From positions 19,999,359-20,063,358 of the forward strand of contig JALGPY010000008.1 of the NCBI GenBank assembly GCA_023055425.1: 64,000 nt of DNA. The letters run 5' to 3'. The position numbers were made by a program, and so were the translations under genes. How positions within the stretch are numbered: the first letter of the stretch is position 1; each line of letters opens with the position of its first letter. Origin of the DNA: Linanthus parryae (Eukaryota; Streptophyta; Magnoliopsida; Ericales; Polemoniaceae). Below, piece after piece: positions 20,960 to 32,700 of the stretch. The notes under the pieces are model-generated. The model was not told where the DNA came from, did no database searches, and worked only from the letters and a program-made list of their open reading frames with translations.

Positions 20960-22950
20960 CCCTTAACACTATATCCCTATCCAAATGCTTAAGCCGAAAG
21001 CTGGGAAGAAAGCCCCTAGTGCTATAGGGCCAGTGCTTGACTATGATCCAAACATCTCTGTCCATGATAGGGATGGCAACGGGTCGGATCTGGATCGGAT
21101 CAGGCTAGATCCGATCCAGATCCGACTAGGAGAAATGGGATCCAGATCCGATCCAGATCCGTTCGGATCAACACCGGATTCGGATCAGATCGGATCGGGT
21201 TTCATCCAGCTGATCCAAATCCGATCCATAGATCCATATAATACGTGGTCGGATCGGATTCGGATCAGATCCGGCTTGGGTTTGCAATAAAATACAAATG
21301 ATAAAATAAGAAATAAACAGTATTTCATACGCTAAGGCATGTTCGCAAGTTATGAAGCCTAAAACACAACAGAAATAGCTTTGTAGGTTGGAATTACTAA
21401 TGTATTCTTCTTGGAAGTGAAAGTGGGGAGGTAATATGAATATATTTGTAAAGCACACATATACGTCGGATCGGGTCGGGTCGGAACCCGGTGGATCTAC
21501 CCTTAGATCCAAATCCAGATCGGATCTGGTTTTCCAGATCCAAATCCGATCCATTTTCAATTGGATCGGATTCGGATCCGATCCATTCGGCCCGGATCGC
21601 TCGGATCACAGATCGGATCGGACCATATTGCCATCCCTAGTCCATGATGATACAAGTTATGCTCAGGCTAGGGTTCGCCTCCCAGTAGATGAACCTCTCA
21701 GACGAGGTACGTATGTGATGATGAGGAATAGAAGGTGTGGTTGGACTTCAAGTTCGAGAGAATCCCGGATGTGTTCTTCTGGTGCGGCAAATTCACTCAC
21801 TCCAGCGGCGATTGCGACGATCGTGATGATAAGAAAAATGCAGGGGAACATCCAGGCTACGGTAGGTGGCTACTGTTTCATCCGCCGACAAAGAAGAAGA
21901 AGACAAAAGCCACCTCCCCGAGGAAAACAATGGCTGATGAGAATAGCAAGGTGGGTTCTGATTCTGCTGGGACAAACAGTCACCCTGCGGAGGAGTGCAG
22001 GAACAACACAATGGAGGTGGAGGGCTCTGATCGAAACCATGGTGAGAAACTGAATGGAGGAGTCCACAACCCTTTGTTTGAGGAAGACACAACTCCTACG
22101 TCCGCTACTTTGGGATATATGGGGCCAGATACATTAGGATTTGGGGATACCCAAAAGGTAGGCGGTGAGATTATGGGATAGGCTGTGACGAATGAGAAGA
22201 GGAAGGTTGAAGACATACTTACTCCTCCTACGATTATTAATCACTCCACCAACAGTGGTAAGAAATCGAAGGGGGGGTAGGGGTAAAGAGCCTAGCAGCT
22301 GTTTTTTGATGGAGTTAGCATGACTCAATTGGAGAAGGGAAGCACCCAAAATGCTTCAAATGCATCATCGGCAGTGGCTTCTAAGCAGCACTGCCGGGCA
22401 CAATGAAAAATTTAAGTTGGAACGTGCGGGGCTTTGGGCATCCCGACACGGTCCGAACCCTTATCATATTGTTAGATGTCATTCCCCTCAACTTGTTTTT
22501 CTCATGAAGACAGAGTTGACGTCCAGTAAAATGGAATACGTGAGAAAAAGGAGGGTTAGCGCTCATGTAGTCAAGACATGGTGCAAGTTACTCTACAAAA
22601 CTCCACGGTTCATCACATAAACATCTTTGTTGAGGAAGTTGTTTAAAAAAAATGGTGGGTTCTTATGGGTTTATATGGGAACTCGTCCAGAGATTAAAGA
22701 AAGCATTCGTGGGAGCTCCTTCGAAGAATAGCCGCTCCCCATGACACCCCTTGGCTGGTCATGGGTGATTTCAACGCGACTGAGTCACAAGGTGAAAAGG
22801 AGGGTGGTAGGGCTTTCAACTTTAACCAAATTAAAGAGTTCTCTGACGTCATTCAGGAGCTGAACTCTTTGATTTGGGGTTTGACGGAAACCCTTTTACT
22901 TGGTCAAATCGGCAAGTTTTCAGCCCATCACGCAAGATTGTTATTCTGAT
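20960..22950 (+). pseudogene. LINE fragment: ORF1 C-half and ORF2 endonuclease start
   Basis: The ORF1 part (PIQMLKPKAGKKAPSAIGPV, then VRLPVDEPLRRGTYV) resembles the DUF4283 region of plant LINEs. A zinc knuckle CGKFTHSSGDC follows at ~21790 (frame 21735-22181), preceded by WLDFKFERIPDVFFW. ORF2 starts at about 22404 (MKNLSWNVRGFGHPD). It keeps pieces of the apurinic endonuclease (LVFLMKTELTSSKMEY, then WLVMGDFNATESQGEKEGGR) but is frameshifted and ends at ~22950 before RT. Both ends are truncated. The hAT-type MITE at 21068-21639 interrupts ORF1. It is related to, but clearly diverged from, the intact LINE at 29744-35479. Confidence 0.75.
21068..21639. mobile_element. hAT-type MITE with 8-bp target duplication
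   Basis: Terminal inverted repeats are TAGGGATGGCAA (21068) and TTGCCATCCCTA (ending 21639). They are flanked by a perfect 8-bp direct repeat, GTCCATGA (21060-21067 and 21640-21647), the hallmark of hAT transposons. Both arms (about 21075-21285 and 21465-21630) consist of degenerate GGATCGGATC-type repeats. They can fold back on each other around an unrelated AT-rich centre. No transposase is encoded. Confidence 0.88.
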
Positions 22951-22959
22951 CCCCACCAC

Positions 22960-23270
22960 GCAAGATTTCAGCCCCAAAAAAGGACGCTTGACCAGTCAAC
23001 GGAAGCTCCGAATATAATTTTTGCTATTTTTGGCAGTTTTCCTTTTACGTATGTAGACCTCATTTTAAGTCCGTTTTGGGTCAAGCTTTCACTAGCGTGT
23101 TTCTTTCAATAAGATTCGTGCCCTAGTTTATTTGCCCTTTTCATTATTGATTCTGATGTGATCCCTCACTTTGTTGTTTAACCCGTCGTCAGGTTGGTAT
23201 CAGAGCTCAGTTCGACGTGGGAGGAAGATCATCATCGGCGATGGCTCGTGGACGTGCTCGTGGTGGTGGG
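22960..23270 (+). mobile_element. Gypsy LTR 3' end, PBS and gag start
   Basis: The LTR 3' end (…CGTCA at 23191) is followed by the PBS TGGTATCAGAGC (23195-23206) and a gag ATG at 23241 (MARGRARGGG). The frame is then cut by the solo LTR starting near 23275. The 5' end of this LTR is not resolved; it abuts the LINE fragment around 22955. Confidence 0.6.
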
Positions 23271-23274
23271 TAGC

Positions 23275-24721
23275 AAGCTGCTGAATACTATTGAGTTTTG
23301 ACGTAGGTAACGCAGCGGAATAACATAAAATTAATCCTACTCAAAGCCCACCAAGGATCACAGGAAGAGACATCATAACATGATAAGGGACATAGTAGTT
23401 GTGTACCTTTTTGGTTTGGGAGCTCACACGAAGAATATTGTCCTCGTCTCTACGGTTGATCCACGTCTAGAGGTGAGATCTAGATTCTTCCTTCTCAAGT
23501 TCTAGCTTGGACCGGAGGAAGAGGGAAGAAGGAATCATGCAACCAAACGAGGCAAAGGGAGGGTTCGACCCTCTCTTTGAGCCGACGGGAAAGGGGGCAG
23601 ACGGGCTAGGGGCGGACACCTCTAGCTTGTTCTTGCTCTCTCTTTTTCTTTTTCTCCAACTCACTTGTGTTATGTCTAATAACATTAGTGGGAAGGAAGC
23701 TAGAGCCTCCTTTATATAGTCCAACAACTCCTTGTTAACTATATAAAGGTCCATCCTAGTTCTACATGAACTTGGTTAGTCCCTTCCTTGCATATTAGTC
23801 CTACTAAGTTTGCAAGGTGTTGCAAAGTGATCCTTCTTATTAATTAATCATATTAATTAATCCCAAATCTAGTTCCACTCTATTTGATGTGTGACCCCAT
23901 AGGTTTCTACTTAGTTGGTAGCAACTTATTACTAACATGGAGCGGTGTCTAGCAACACATCCATGCAACCCAACTAATAGAAATAGTCAGTGATCCCGAC
24001 AAACCTCTTGTGCCCAATATATCATATTGCACTATCCCTTTGTCTCCAAATCCGGATTGAAAACGAGACATAAATAGTCACACTCGTATACCCAATCCAT
24101 AGTTCCTCGATCTTGGGAATATGCTTATGCAAGCAGATAACATTAATATCTCCATATTGATTTATCTGAGTTTGACAAGAAATTCAATAAGCCTCATCCC
24201 TCGAGTGGCCGTGGATATTTGCTCCCATTATGTGGGCGGGACAAATCATCTCTACATCACTACGATCTCTAAGCTTGCTACCTATCATGCCCGATAACTA
24301 CCTTTATGATTACCCAGTTACGGTGTAACGTTTGATAACATCAAAGCACGATATTTCACAACTAGAGTATCTAGTGACTTCAAGTCTAAGGATTGCAATT
24401 ATATTAGCACTACGAGAAGCGATTGTGACTTGACATAATCTAATGTATCATTCTCGTTGTGGGTCAATCCAGTATGCCATTACTCCTAATGCATACCCAT
24501 GTGTTAAACTTGATATCTCCATATTAATCTACACACATGCTAGTCTATATTAGATCGTCCTATTAATCAATATAATTGACTAGGGATATTTAAGATAAAC
24601 AACACATTGTATCTAAGAACTTTATTCTATTAAATATCACAATATATAATAAATTAATATTCTAGCTAATTAACTTGTTCATACTAAATATTAGATTGCC
24701 TCTAGGGCACCTATTCCAACA
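23275..24721 (-). mobile_element. Angela-like copia solo LTR inside gypsy gag
   Basis: On the minus strand it starts TGTTGGAATAGGTGCCCTAG at 24721. This closely resembles the conserved LTR start of Angela-clade copia elements (established knowledge of TGTTGGAAATATGCCCTAGAGG-type ends). It runs ~1.4 kb without internal coding sequence, PBS or PPT. It separates the gag start (23241) from the gag body (24722 onward). The exact left end and target duplication were not resolved. Several small ORFs inside are not conserved proteins. Confidence 0.65.
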
Positions 24722-25725
24722 AAGACGCCCCCGACGAGAACGTGGCCTTGAGGACGTGATGGTGATAGAAGATCTACGGCGGGAGAACGAGGTTCAGCAG
24801 TAGGGGATCGAAGAGCTGACAGGGCGCATGGCGGCGCAAGATCTGGATGATCATGAAGAATCATACGGCTACTCAGTGGCATCGTTCGAGAACCCGTACC
24901 ACTGCGAACCCAGTTTCGGGAGTACCTTGGTCGTGACAATCACCGAGGAGGTCTAGGCTTCAAGGTCGAGATCCCTAGTTATTCCGGTACCCTTCAGGAT
25001 GATGGATTCATCGATTGGCTAAATGAGGTGGATCGGGTCTTTGAATTCAACGAGGTTTCTAATCGCTAGAAGGTGAAGTTGGTTGCGATTAAGATCAAGG
25101 GTCGAGCTTCAGCATGATGTGGAGCAATTGCGTCGTTCCAGTGAGAAGAAAGGTAAGCCCATGATCGCTGATTGGGAGAAGATGAAGAAGAAAATGAAGG
25201 CTCACTTTCTTCCCTTCGGTTACCGTCAAACCCTATATCAGCATCTCCACACGTTGAGGCAGGGTACCAAATCAGTGGAAGATTACACTAAGGAGTTCTA
25301 CATGTTAATTGGCCGAAATGACTTATCCGAAACAGAAGAGCAGCTAGTAGCACGGTACTTGTCAGGCTTGCGGCAATCTCTACAAGATGTTCTATTCCTT
25401 CAAACTTTCTGGTCGGTTTCAGAAGCTTACCAGAGAGCTCTTACTGTGGAGAAACAGCAAAGCAGAAAACCTGCATCGAAGACTGATCAAACCAATCGAT
25501 CGACTCGGCCTCAGGAGCCCCGCCCAGCCACACGATCAGTACCTGGAGCGTCGAGTAGTGGTTTGAATTGCTCGAGGTGTGGTGAACCAGGGCACATGGC
25601 GACGGAGTGCAAGAAGCCTACTGTGCAAAAGCCAAAGAATCTGTCCATCGAAGAAGGTGCAACTGACGAGATCGAAGAAAGCTTTCCGAAAACATGTTAT
25701 AATTGTCATTCTGATCCCTGTAGCC
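24722..25725 (+). pseudogene. Gypsy gag body with zinc knuckle
   Basis: This continues the gag started at 23241. After an Arg-rich leader with stops, a clear capsid domain follows (MKKKMKAHFLPFGYRQTLYQ, then TKSVEDYTKEFYMLI, then ARYLSGLRQSLQDVL, in the frame 25083-25754). It is followed by a knuckle CSRCGEPGHMATEC (CX2CX4HX4C) near 25570. Several in-frame stops (for example TAG near 24801) and a frameshift before 25083 inactivate it. Protease and pol are missing because the element is cut at ~25725. Confidence 0.75.
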
Positions 25726-26333
25726 CAAGTTACACCCAAAGCAGTGTGGCCTGACCAAAAGTGACAATTTTTCTCCTCTTTTGCGCTTGTCTTCCATTTC
25801 GTGGTAGAGAAGTGCCAAATTAGTCGCGTCTGACAGCTCGGCCTCGTCTGGTCTCCGCTCCTGCATCACACCAGTAACTTACAAGCCACAAAACTAGTAT
25901 TTCTTTTTCTATATTTTTTTTACATAGATTAAGGCAAATCTCAATCGTCAGCATCTCAATTGAGTGTCGAATCTAGTCCGTGTGTGCCAACTGCATGTGT
26001 TTTATATAGTGATAGTAACCGATAGCTTAACTTGAATAGTAGCATCGAGAAATTATCTCCAATCTGTTAATTGGAGATAAATGATCTCCCAAAATAGACA
26101 GTCACAAAGCTGTTAATTGGAACTTCAAACTCCATCTTTCTCTCTATCTATTCACAAGTAAATTCTGTTCAGCACTAAGGAAGATACCCAAAAGTCCAAA
26201 AGATCCTCTTAGGGCATGCAGATGCACACGCAATCATCCATTAGTTTTATACAAAGTACTTACGATGTTAAAATATCTTTACCAGTAACCACTATCGTGA
26301 TTAATTAATTATTTTTAACGATTACTATACATA
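25726..26333. other. Unassigned junction DNA
   Basis: No recognisable coding domain. A minus-strand frame (25869-25618) is hydrophilic but matches no family I know. Confidence 0.3.
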
Positions 26334-26806
26334 TGTTGGTATGTCTTGAATTCCAAGTAAGCAAAATGAAACAAAGGAAAAGTCAAAAGGCAGATACAAA
26401 ATATGGTAACAATTGAGGCAGTGGCATGGTTGGCAATTCCACCGCCCCTCAGATAGGTATATAAAGGTAGTGATGTCTTTTGGATTTCAAAGCACACAAC
26501 ACAGTGAGTACGAGAGATTTTTTAGCATAGGGTTGATAGCTTTTCAGTGTGTGGAAGCAGCTAGTACCGTGCTAATGAACCACGTTATATCGGGTGTGTT
26601 ATTGTTTTTAATCCGATTCATCGTTCTCTAAGCTCTGACCGGATCATAACAAACTGGTATCAGAGCTTGGGTTTCGGTGTTCCAAGATCAAGGTGGAGCT
26701 AAAGATCTAGGGTTTCACAATCCGTGAAATTCATAGCTAGGGTTTCGCGATCAAGGTGGAGCATGCATTCGGGGGTTACGAATCAGGACAAGGAGCTGCA
26801 GAGAAG

Positions 26807-27094
26807 ATGACCCGGGGGATGACCAAGATCGACAAGTTCACAAGGAGAAACAACTTCAGCTTGTGGCAGATCAAGGTACGTGCTTTGTTGAAGCAGCAAG
26901 TCATGTGGTTGCCATTGGCGGAAGATAAGGAGGGGGCTTTTACAACCACCGCTGAGTTCGAGGCTCAGCAAGAGGGGACGCGGAATAGGGCTGCTTATGG
27001 GGATTCAGACAGTCAGAGTTCCGGCGTGATGAGGGCGACCAAGGTAAGCTACAGTGACGTCTGTTCTAACGGTAGAGAAAAGAGACACCGGTGA
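26807..27094 (+). pseudogene. Truncated copia gag
   Basis: The ATG at 26807 opens MTRGMTKIDKFTRRNNFSLW, then QIKVRALLKQQ, the standard copia gag N-terminus. After ~55 codons the similarity ends and the frame runs into unrelated sequence before its stop. Only the first part of gag is retained. Confidence 0.65.
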
Positions 27095-27289
27095 TCGAAG
27101 GATGAACTCAGGATCTGCAGGTATGGCTGCAGGTGGAGGGTACTTCGGAGGATGGTCTAGTTCTCTAAAGCCCCGTTGGGGGGAAAGGAATCTGTGCTGT
27201 TGACGAGGAGGCGGATTTGGCATGGGGGATTCTCTGACGAGGGACACGACACGTGTGAGACGTGCAAGGGGCGTGTAGGAGGCGCGCAA

Positions 27290-27600
27290 GGGGGCGATAT
27301 TGCAGGAATTCGGTGGATATTGGAGCAATCTCGCAAAACGTTGCAGGAATTCAGTGGGAATTGGAGCAATGTGTTGGGGTGTTTTGTTGTAGGGACTCAG
27401 TGGGAGTTGGGAAAACAAACAATTTTGTTGTGGGAGCTCAGTGGAAGTTGGAACAACAAACAGCGAATTCGATTGCAGGAACTCGGCCGTAGTTGGAGCA
27501 TCGATAGGGTTCGATTGCAGGAACTAGACGGGAGTTGGAGCATCGCTGGAGGCACTCGTTACAGGAACTTGGCGAAGCTGGAGCAACTTGTGACGTGAGG
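27290..27600 (+). repeat. Minisatellite in copia internal region
   Basis: About seven degenerate units share the core GCAGGAAYTCRGTGGGARTT followed by GGAGCAA, spaced ~45-60 bp. The same core recurs at 61690-61930. Confidence 0.7.
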
Positions 27601-28167
27601 GTTTTGCATACAGCTGCAAAACGTTTGGGGTTGATTATTGGAGAGAAGCATCGGTTCAAGTTCGGGTTGTTGAGATGATTCAAGACAAGGTGGATATTTG
27701 TTGGTATGTCTTGAATTGCAAGTAAGCAAAAAGAAACAAAGGAAAAGTCAAAAGGCAATTACAAAATATGGTAACAATTGAGGTGGTGGCATGGTTGGCA
27801 ATTCCACCACCCCTCACATGGGTATATAAAGGTAGTGATGTCTTTTGGTTTTCAAAGCACACAACACAGTGAGTACGAGAGAGTTATTATCATAGGGTTG
27901 ATAGCTTTTCAGTGTGTGTCGAGTGGGTTGTATTCGTGGTGTTTCTCTCTAATAAAATCGGGTTTTCAGGTCGTGGAAGTAGCTAGCACCGTGCTAGTGA
28001 ACCACGTTATATCGGGTGTGTTCTCGTGTTCTTGTTTTTCATCCAATTCATCGTTCTCTAAGCTCTGCCTGGATCATAATATAGGTGAAACTTGTTGAAA
28101 ATAAATATGAAATAAATTGCTCTAGATAAAACGGTAATAGTTTTGAAAAATATTGTATGATAATAAT

Positions 28168-28648
28168 GGGATTGTTTGGATGAGCGAAATTAAGTGAGGG
28201 ATTTAGCTAAAAAACTCATTTAATCTTGAGCATTTGCATATGATAAATTTTTGTAGATTATTTGTTCTTAATGATATTTATACTACTAGTGGGTCCAGAA
28301 TGTTTTTCTTTACTTTAAACCATAAAACCGGAATCTTCAAAATTAAGGAAAAAGAAAGTAGTGTCATCCTATAATCACATCCGGAATTCCAGAAGTGTGA
28401 GGAATTTCGGACAAGATGTTGAATGATTTTTGTATCCCATAATACACTACACTGCTTAGCTGTTAGTCCAACGTCCAATGGTGCATGCACATATGTACTC
28501 ACCATCCATTTTCCACGTCATATGTACTATTTTAGCTGGAATTTCGATTTTCCCCCTCCGGAATCCCATTTTCAAGATTTTTGACTGCAACTTTTAAAAT
28601 TTTGACCAATATGTTCCGCTCTTAAAAAAGTCCCATCCAAACAGCACC
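28168..28648. mobile_element. Possible MITE
   Basis: The ends GGGATTGTTTGGATGAG (28168) and CCCATCCAAACAGCACC (ending 28648) are inverted repeats with ~13 of 17 positions matching. TGTTTGG termini are typical of plant MITEs. The target duplication is unclear. Confidence 0.35.
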
Positions 28649-28977
28649 AATACCTAGAAACTAATATACCATAGATTAAAGGGTGATACGAGTATTTTTT
28701 TATTTTTTTATTTATTTATTTTTTTGGATCTGGATACATAGTAACTATTCTTATGATAGTTCTCAAAAAAATACTCTAGTATGGTAATAATATAACCACT
28801 CTGTTTGCGGGGTGTTGAAGCAATAATGCTAGTTTGGGATCTTCCGAACAAGCAAACCAAAAAGAAGTGGAGTGCTAAAAAATTGATGTGTAACAATCAC
28901 GGTAAGATATGTGCAGTAAATTTAGATAAAATGTTATTTGATAAATATCACGTAAGAAATACTAAAAGATTTTGATT

Positions 28978-29140
28978 TGACACAAGTAGTAGAATGTTGG
29001 GTCCCATAAACATGAGGTCTAGGGATCCCGGAGTTTGCGTAAGATTAATGAATTTGTTCGAATACGCCATACCTACTTCGGTGATCTATAAATTTCGGGT
29101 GGATTAATTTCTTGCTACCGGCTGAAGGACATTACCTGTT
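28978..29140 (+). mobile_element. Degenerate SINE (Au-like layout)
   Basis: AGTAGTAGAATGTTGGG followed by CATGAGGTCTAGGGATCCC resembles the A/B-box head of plant tRNA-derived SINEs. The similar stretch GTAGAATGTTGG...CATGAGGTCCCGGGG occurs in the SINE at 20571. The body (GGTGGATTAATTTC, then GCTACCGGCTG) loosely recalls the Au SINE tail. Confidence 0.35.
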
Positions 29141-29726
29141 TCAAAATCAGAGAAAATTTAACTAATATAAGAACCTGTTTTGAGAAGTAAACTGACAAAA
29201 GTATATGATATGTATTAAGGTGTAAGATTAATATTAATTTTTGAAAATTATATAAAATTAAAATTATTTATACATAAATTAATCAAAAGCACGTTACGAA
29301 AAAGCATCACACTCAAGTTTTTTTTAAAGTTGGGCTGAGATTCAGAAACTGTTGAAGGCTTATAAAAAATACTTTTGTCAAACATATTAAATAGTGATTC
29401 TGTTGTGGAAAAACAATTGCACTGACAATAAAAACATTCTCAAATGGATTGGCAATATCGTAGGGGAAGAAGACAACGATACCAGAAGATATTGAAATTG
29501 TGTGACGTACAAAGTTTCCACTATTTGAAGGTCTAGACAAAAGAGAGAAACCTATGCCATGTCTTTTGCAAGAAATGCTTTTCCTTTTTAAGGTCCCAAC
29601 ACCTTCAATGCATAGTATATAGTTTTCTAAAAGCAAGTTTTGATTTTCGTTTTTGGAGAGATCAGTGAACCTAGGTTGTGTTTGGATTGAGCATTTTGAG
29701 AACGTGTCTTATGATTTTCCATCATC

Positions 29727-29737
29727 ACTCTGAAGTT

Positions 29738-29743
<6 letters not shown>
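29727..29743. repeat. LINE target-site duplication, left copy
   Basis: ACTCTGAAGTTGTTCTT, identical to 35480-35496. Confidence 0.93.
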
Positions 29744-29777
<34 letters not shown>

Positions 29778-29799
29778 AGGAAATAATGATTTTATAAAG

Positions 29800-32700
29800 C
29801 TAGAACCAATCGAGGAAGCTGGTTACATCTTTTTTCGCTAAGTGGTTCAGCCAAACGGACTTAGTGGCTTCCCATGCGTTGTCATCGGGCATTGAAGCCG
29901 CGTGCTGTGCTAATAAATGTGCCACGTTGTTCTTGTTTCTGCCGCATATCCGTATCTCGAGATTCACCACTTTCCTTGCTAATTGAGTCATTTCTCTCTT
30001 CATCTCCCTTAGACCGCTTAGTTCACTGCACCCACTTTCCTCTCTTTCTCTGTTGAACTCCTCTAGCAGCAGCTTGGCATCGCCGACAATGGCGATTGCC
30101 TTATCTCCGACGGAGGCACCATATCTCAGAGCTTCAATGCATGCCATGGCTTCAGCCTCTTTGGCGTTCTCACATCTACCGGTTCGTTTGGCTAGTCCGT
30201 ATAGGCATCTGCCTTCTCTGTTTCGTACTATCACTCCAGCAGTCCCTTCTCTAGTGTGGGGGTTCCATCCTCCGTCAAAATTGATGATGGTGTCAGCTAT
30301 ACAAATCTTTTCCGTTGGACTCTCTCTGGTAAGCACCCCTTTTCTCCTCAATTCTTGATCTTCTATCTTCCTTTGTATCAGATCTAATGCATGATCTGTA
30401 GAAACAAGAGGATTTGTGAACAATTTTTTGTTCCGAAACTGCCAAATCCCCCATATAGTGATGCAGATCTGTATAGCTTCATCTTCTTTAACCTGAATTA
30501 TTTTTTTGTGCACGAGATCTGAGAAATTGAGTTGCTCTTTTTCCAGGTACTCATCCCCCATTGTTCGCCTCCAAATCATCTGTGCTACTTGGCATCTCAG
30601 AAAGAGGTGGTCTCTGGTTTCTTCCCCGCTTTGACACAGTCTGCAACTTGGTTCGACTTTCAAGCCCCTTTTCCGGAGTTCTGGTGCAATTGGGATCGCA
30701 CCATTGGCTACTCTCCATACCAGATGAGTGATCTTCTTCTCCATTTTAAGCTTCCAAAGCCTTTTGTAGCCATTTTCTTTGATCTCTGAACTTTCTCCCC
30801 TATTCTCATTTCTCCGCTTCTTTTCATATGCAGCCTTGTATCCAGATCTAACCGTATATTCGCCTGACTCCGTAAAGTGCCATCTCCAACGGTCCTCTGT
30901 CGCAGCCGGGGGGATTCTGATGCCCACTATCTCTGAAACATCCATTTCATTCAGGTACTGCCTTAATTTTTCTGTTTTCCACCTTTTAGTATCATCATCA
31001 ATGAAGTCTGCTACTTTGAGTGCGCTGAGATTTGGCTTTTTTGTGATCAATCTGAAGGTGGACTCTCTGGGTAGCCAAGGGTCAGTGAGCTTGATGTCTC
31101 TTCCATTCCCGACTTGCCACCTCATTCCTTCCTGGAGCAGTTTCCGTCCATGAAGGATGCTTCTCCATACAAAACTAGGTGCGTTACCTTCTTCAGCTTC
31201 CCATAGATTTTTATTTGCGAAGTATTTTGCCTTTACTACTCTGGCCATGAGGGATGACGGGTCTTGGTATATCCGCCAGGCCTGTTTTGCCAACATAGCC
31301 TGGTTAAACACTTTGAAGTCTCTCATAGCAAGTCCTCCCTCTCCAATTGGGTCCTTGATCTTTTCCCATTTAACCCAAGCAATTCCCCTTTCCTTTTGGT
31401 TGTTACTCCACCAAAATTGTCGAATTTTTTCCTCTATTTTATCGCAGATATTATCCGGTAACTTGAAACATGACATTGCGTAGCAAGGCACCGCATTTGC
31501 CACTGCTTTGATAAGGATTTCACGACCACCAATTGAAAGCATTTTTTCTTTCCACCCCTTTAGTCTGCTAATAATTTTATCAATTATTGCTGCAAATGTA
31601 ACTGATTTTTGCTTACCAATTGTGGTCGGCAAGCCCAAGTACTGATCGTGCTTTTCACATTCAGGGACTCCACACATACTCTTAATCTCCTCCTTCACTT
31701 CAACAGGGACATTCGGGGAGAAAACGACTGCGGATTTTGCTGCGTTGATGGCCTGCCCGGACACTCTTCCATACTTTTCTATTACTTGTTGTAATGATGT
31801 AATATCTTGTGATGTAGCCTGTAGAAAAAACATAGAATCGTCAGCGAAAAAAAGATGGGAGACCACTGGTCCTCCCCTCGAGGCTGTCACGGCCTTAATA
31901 TCTCCATTATCCACCGCCGCCGTGACAGCCCTCGATAACATCTCCCCACAAACTACAAACAAATAAGGGGATAGGGGACACCCTTGCCTCAATCCCCTTT
32001 CCGGGACAACTCTCCCGGTAATTTCACCTTCACGGCAGAACTCGTAACTAACTGAGAAAACACACCGTCTAATTAAGCTTATAAATTTAGGGCCGAACCC
32101 CAAGTGCTCGAACGTGGACAGCAGAAATTCCCATTCAACTCTATCGTAGGCTTTAGCCATATCGATTTTGAGGGCCATTGCACCTTTTCTCCCCTTCTTT
32201 CTAGTTTTAATAGAGTGGATTACCTCAAATGCCGTAATGATATTATCGGTAATAAGCCTCCCCGGGACAAAAGCGCTTTGATTGTCACTAATCAAGTTGC
32301 CCAATACCGTTTTCAACCGATTAGCCATCGTCTTCGCTACTATTTTGTAGATCACCGTACAAAGGCTGATCGGTCTATAGTCGGCTGGCCTTCTAGGTTG
32401 CTTTGTTTTGGGAATCAACGCCAATAGCGTTCTGTTAAATTCCCCTAACTCTTCACCGTCATTAAGTACTTTCAGACATGCCTTTGTCGTTACCTCACCG
32501 ACTATCCCCCAGTTTTGTTGGTAGAACCCTGCCGTAAAACCATCTATACCTGGGGCCTTATCAGGCCCCATTTGGAACAAGGAATTTTTGATTTCCTCAG
32601 CTGTGTAGCTTTGATCCAGGCCAAACGCCTCCTCCTCAGAGAGCTTTGCTTGCTGTTCACCGAGGAACTTTTCGATTTCAGGTTGGGTGGGGCATTGTGA

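Larger units (their letters stand above)
26334..28081 (+). mobile_element. Short non-autonomous copia element with both LTRs
   Basis: The 5' LTR is at 26334-26651 (TGTTGGTATG...CATAACA) and the 3' LTR at 27699-28081 (TGTTGGTATG...CATAATA, last bases mutated). The 3' copy carries a ~65-bp segment absent from the 5' copy. The PBS TGGTATCAGAGC is at 26655-26666. The internal ~1.05 kb holds only a gag start and a minisatellite, with no protease, integrase or RT, so it would need enzymes in trans. TATATAAAGG boxes lie at ~26457 and ~27823. A relative of its 3' half is at 61495-62675. Confidence 0.8.

Noticed and set aside
20985..21290. 101-codon frame with repeated Arg-Ser-Asp-Pro
   Set aside because: It joins a LINE ORF1 piece to the GATC-rich repeat of the MITE; the Asp/Ile/Arg periodicity comes only from the DNA repeat.
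21436..22053. 205-codon plus-strand frame starting in the MITE
   Set aside because: It runs from MITE repeat sequence into the wrong frame of LINE ORF1; the real frame with the zinc knuckle is 21735-22181.
25618..25869. 83-codon minus-strand frame, hydrophilic
   Set aside because: Partly antisense to the gypsy gag and not recognised; could not be supported as a gene.
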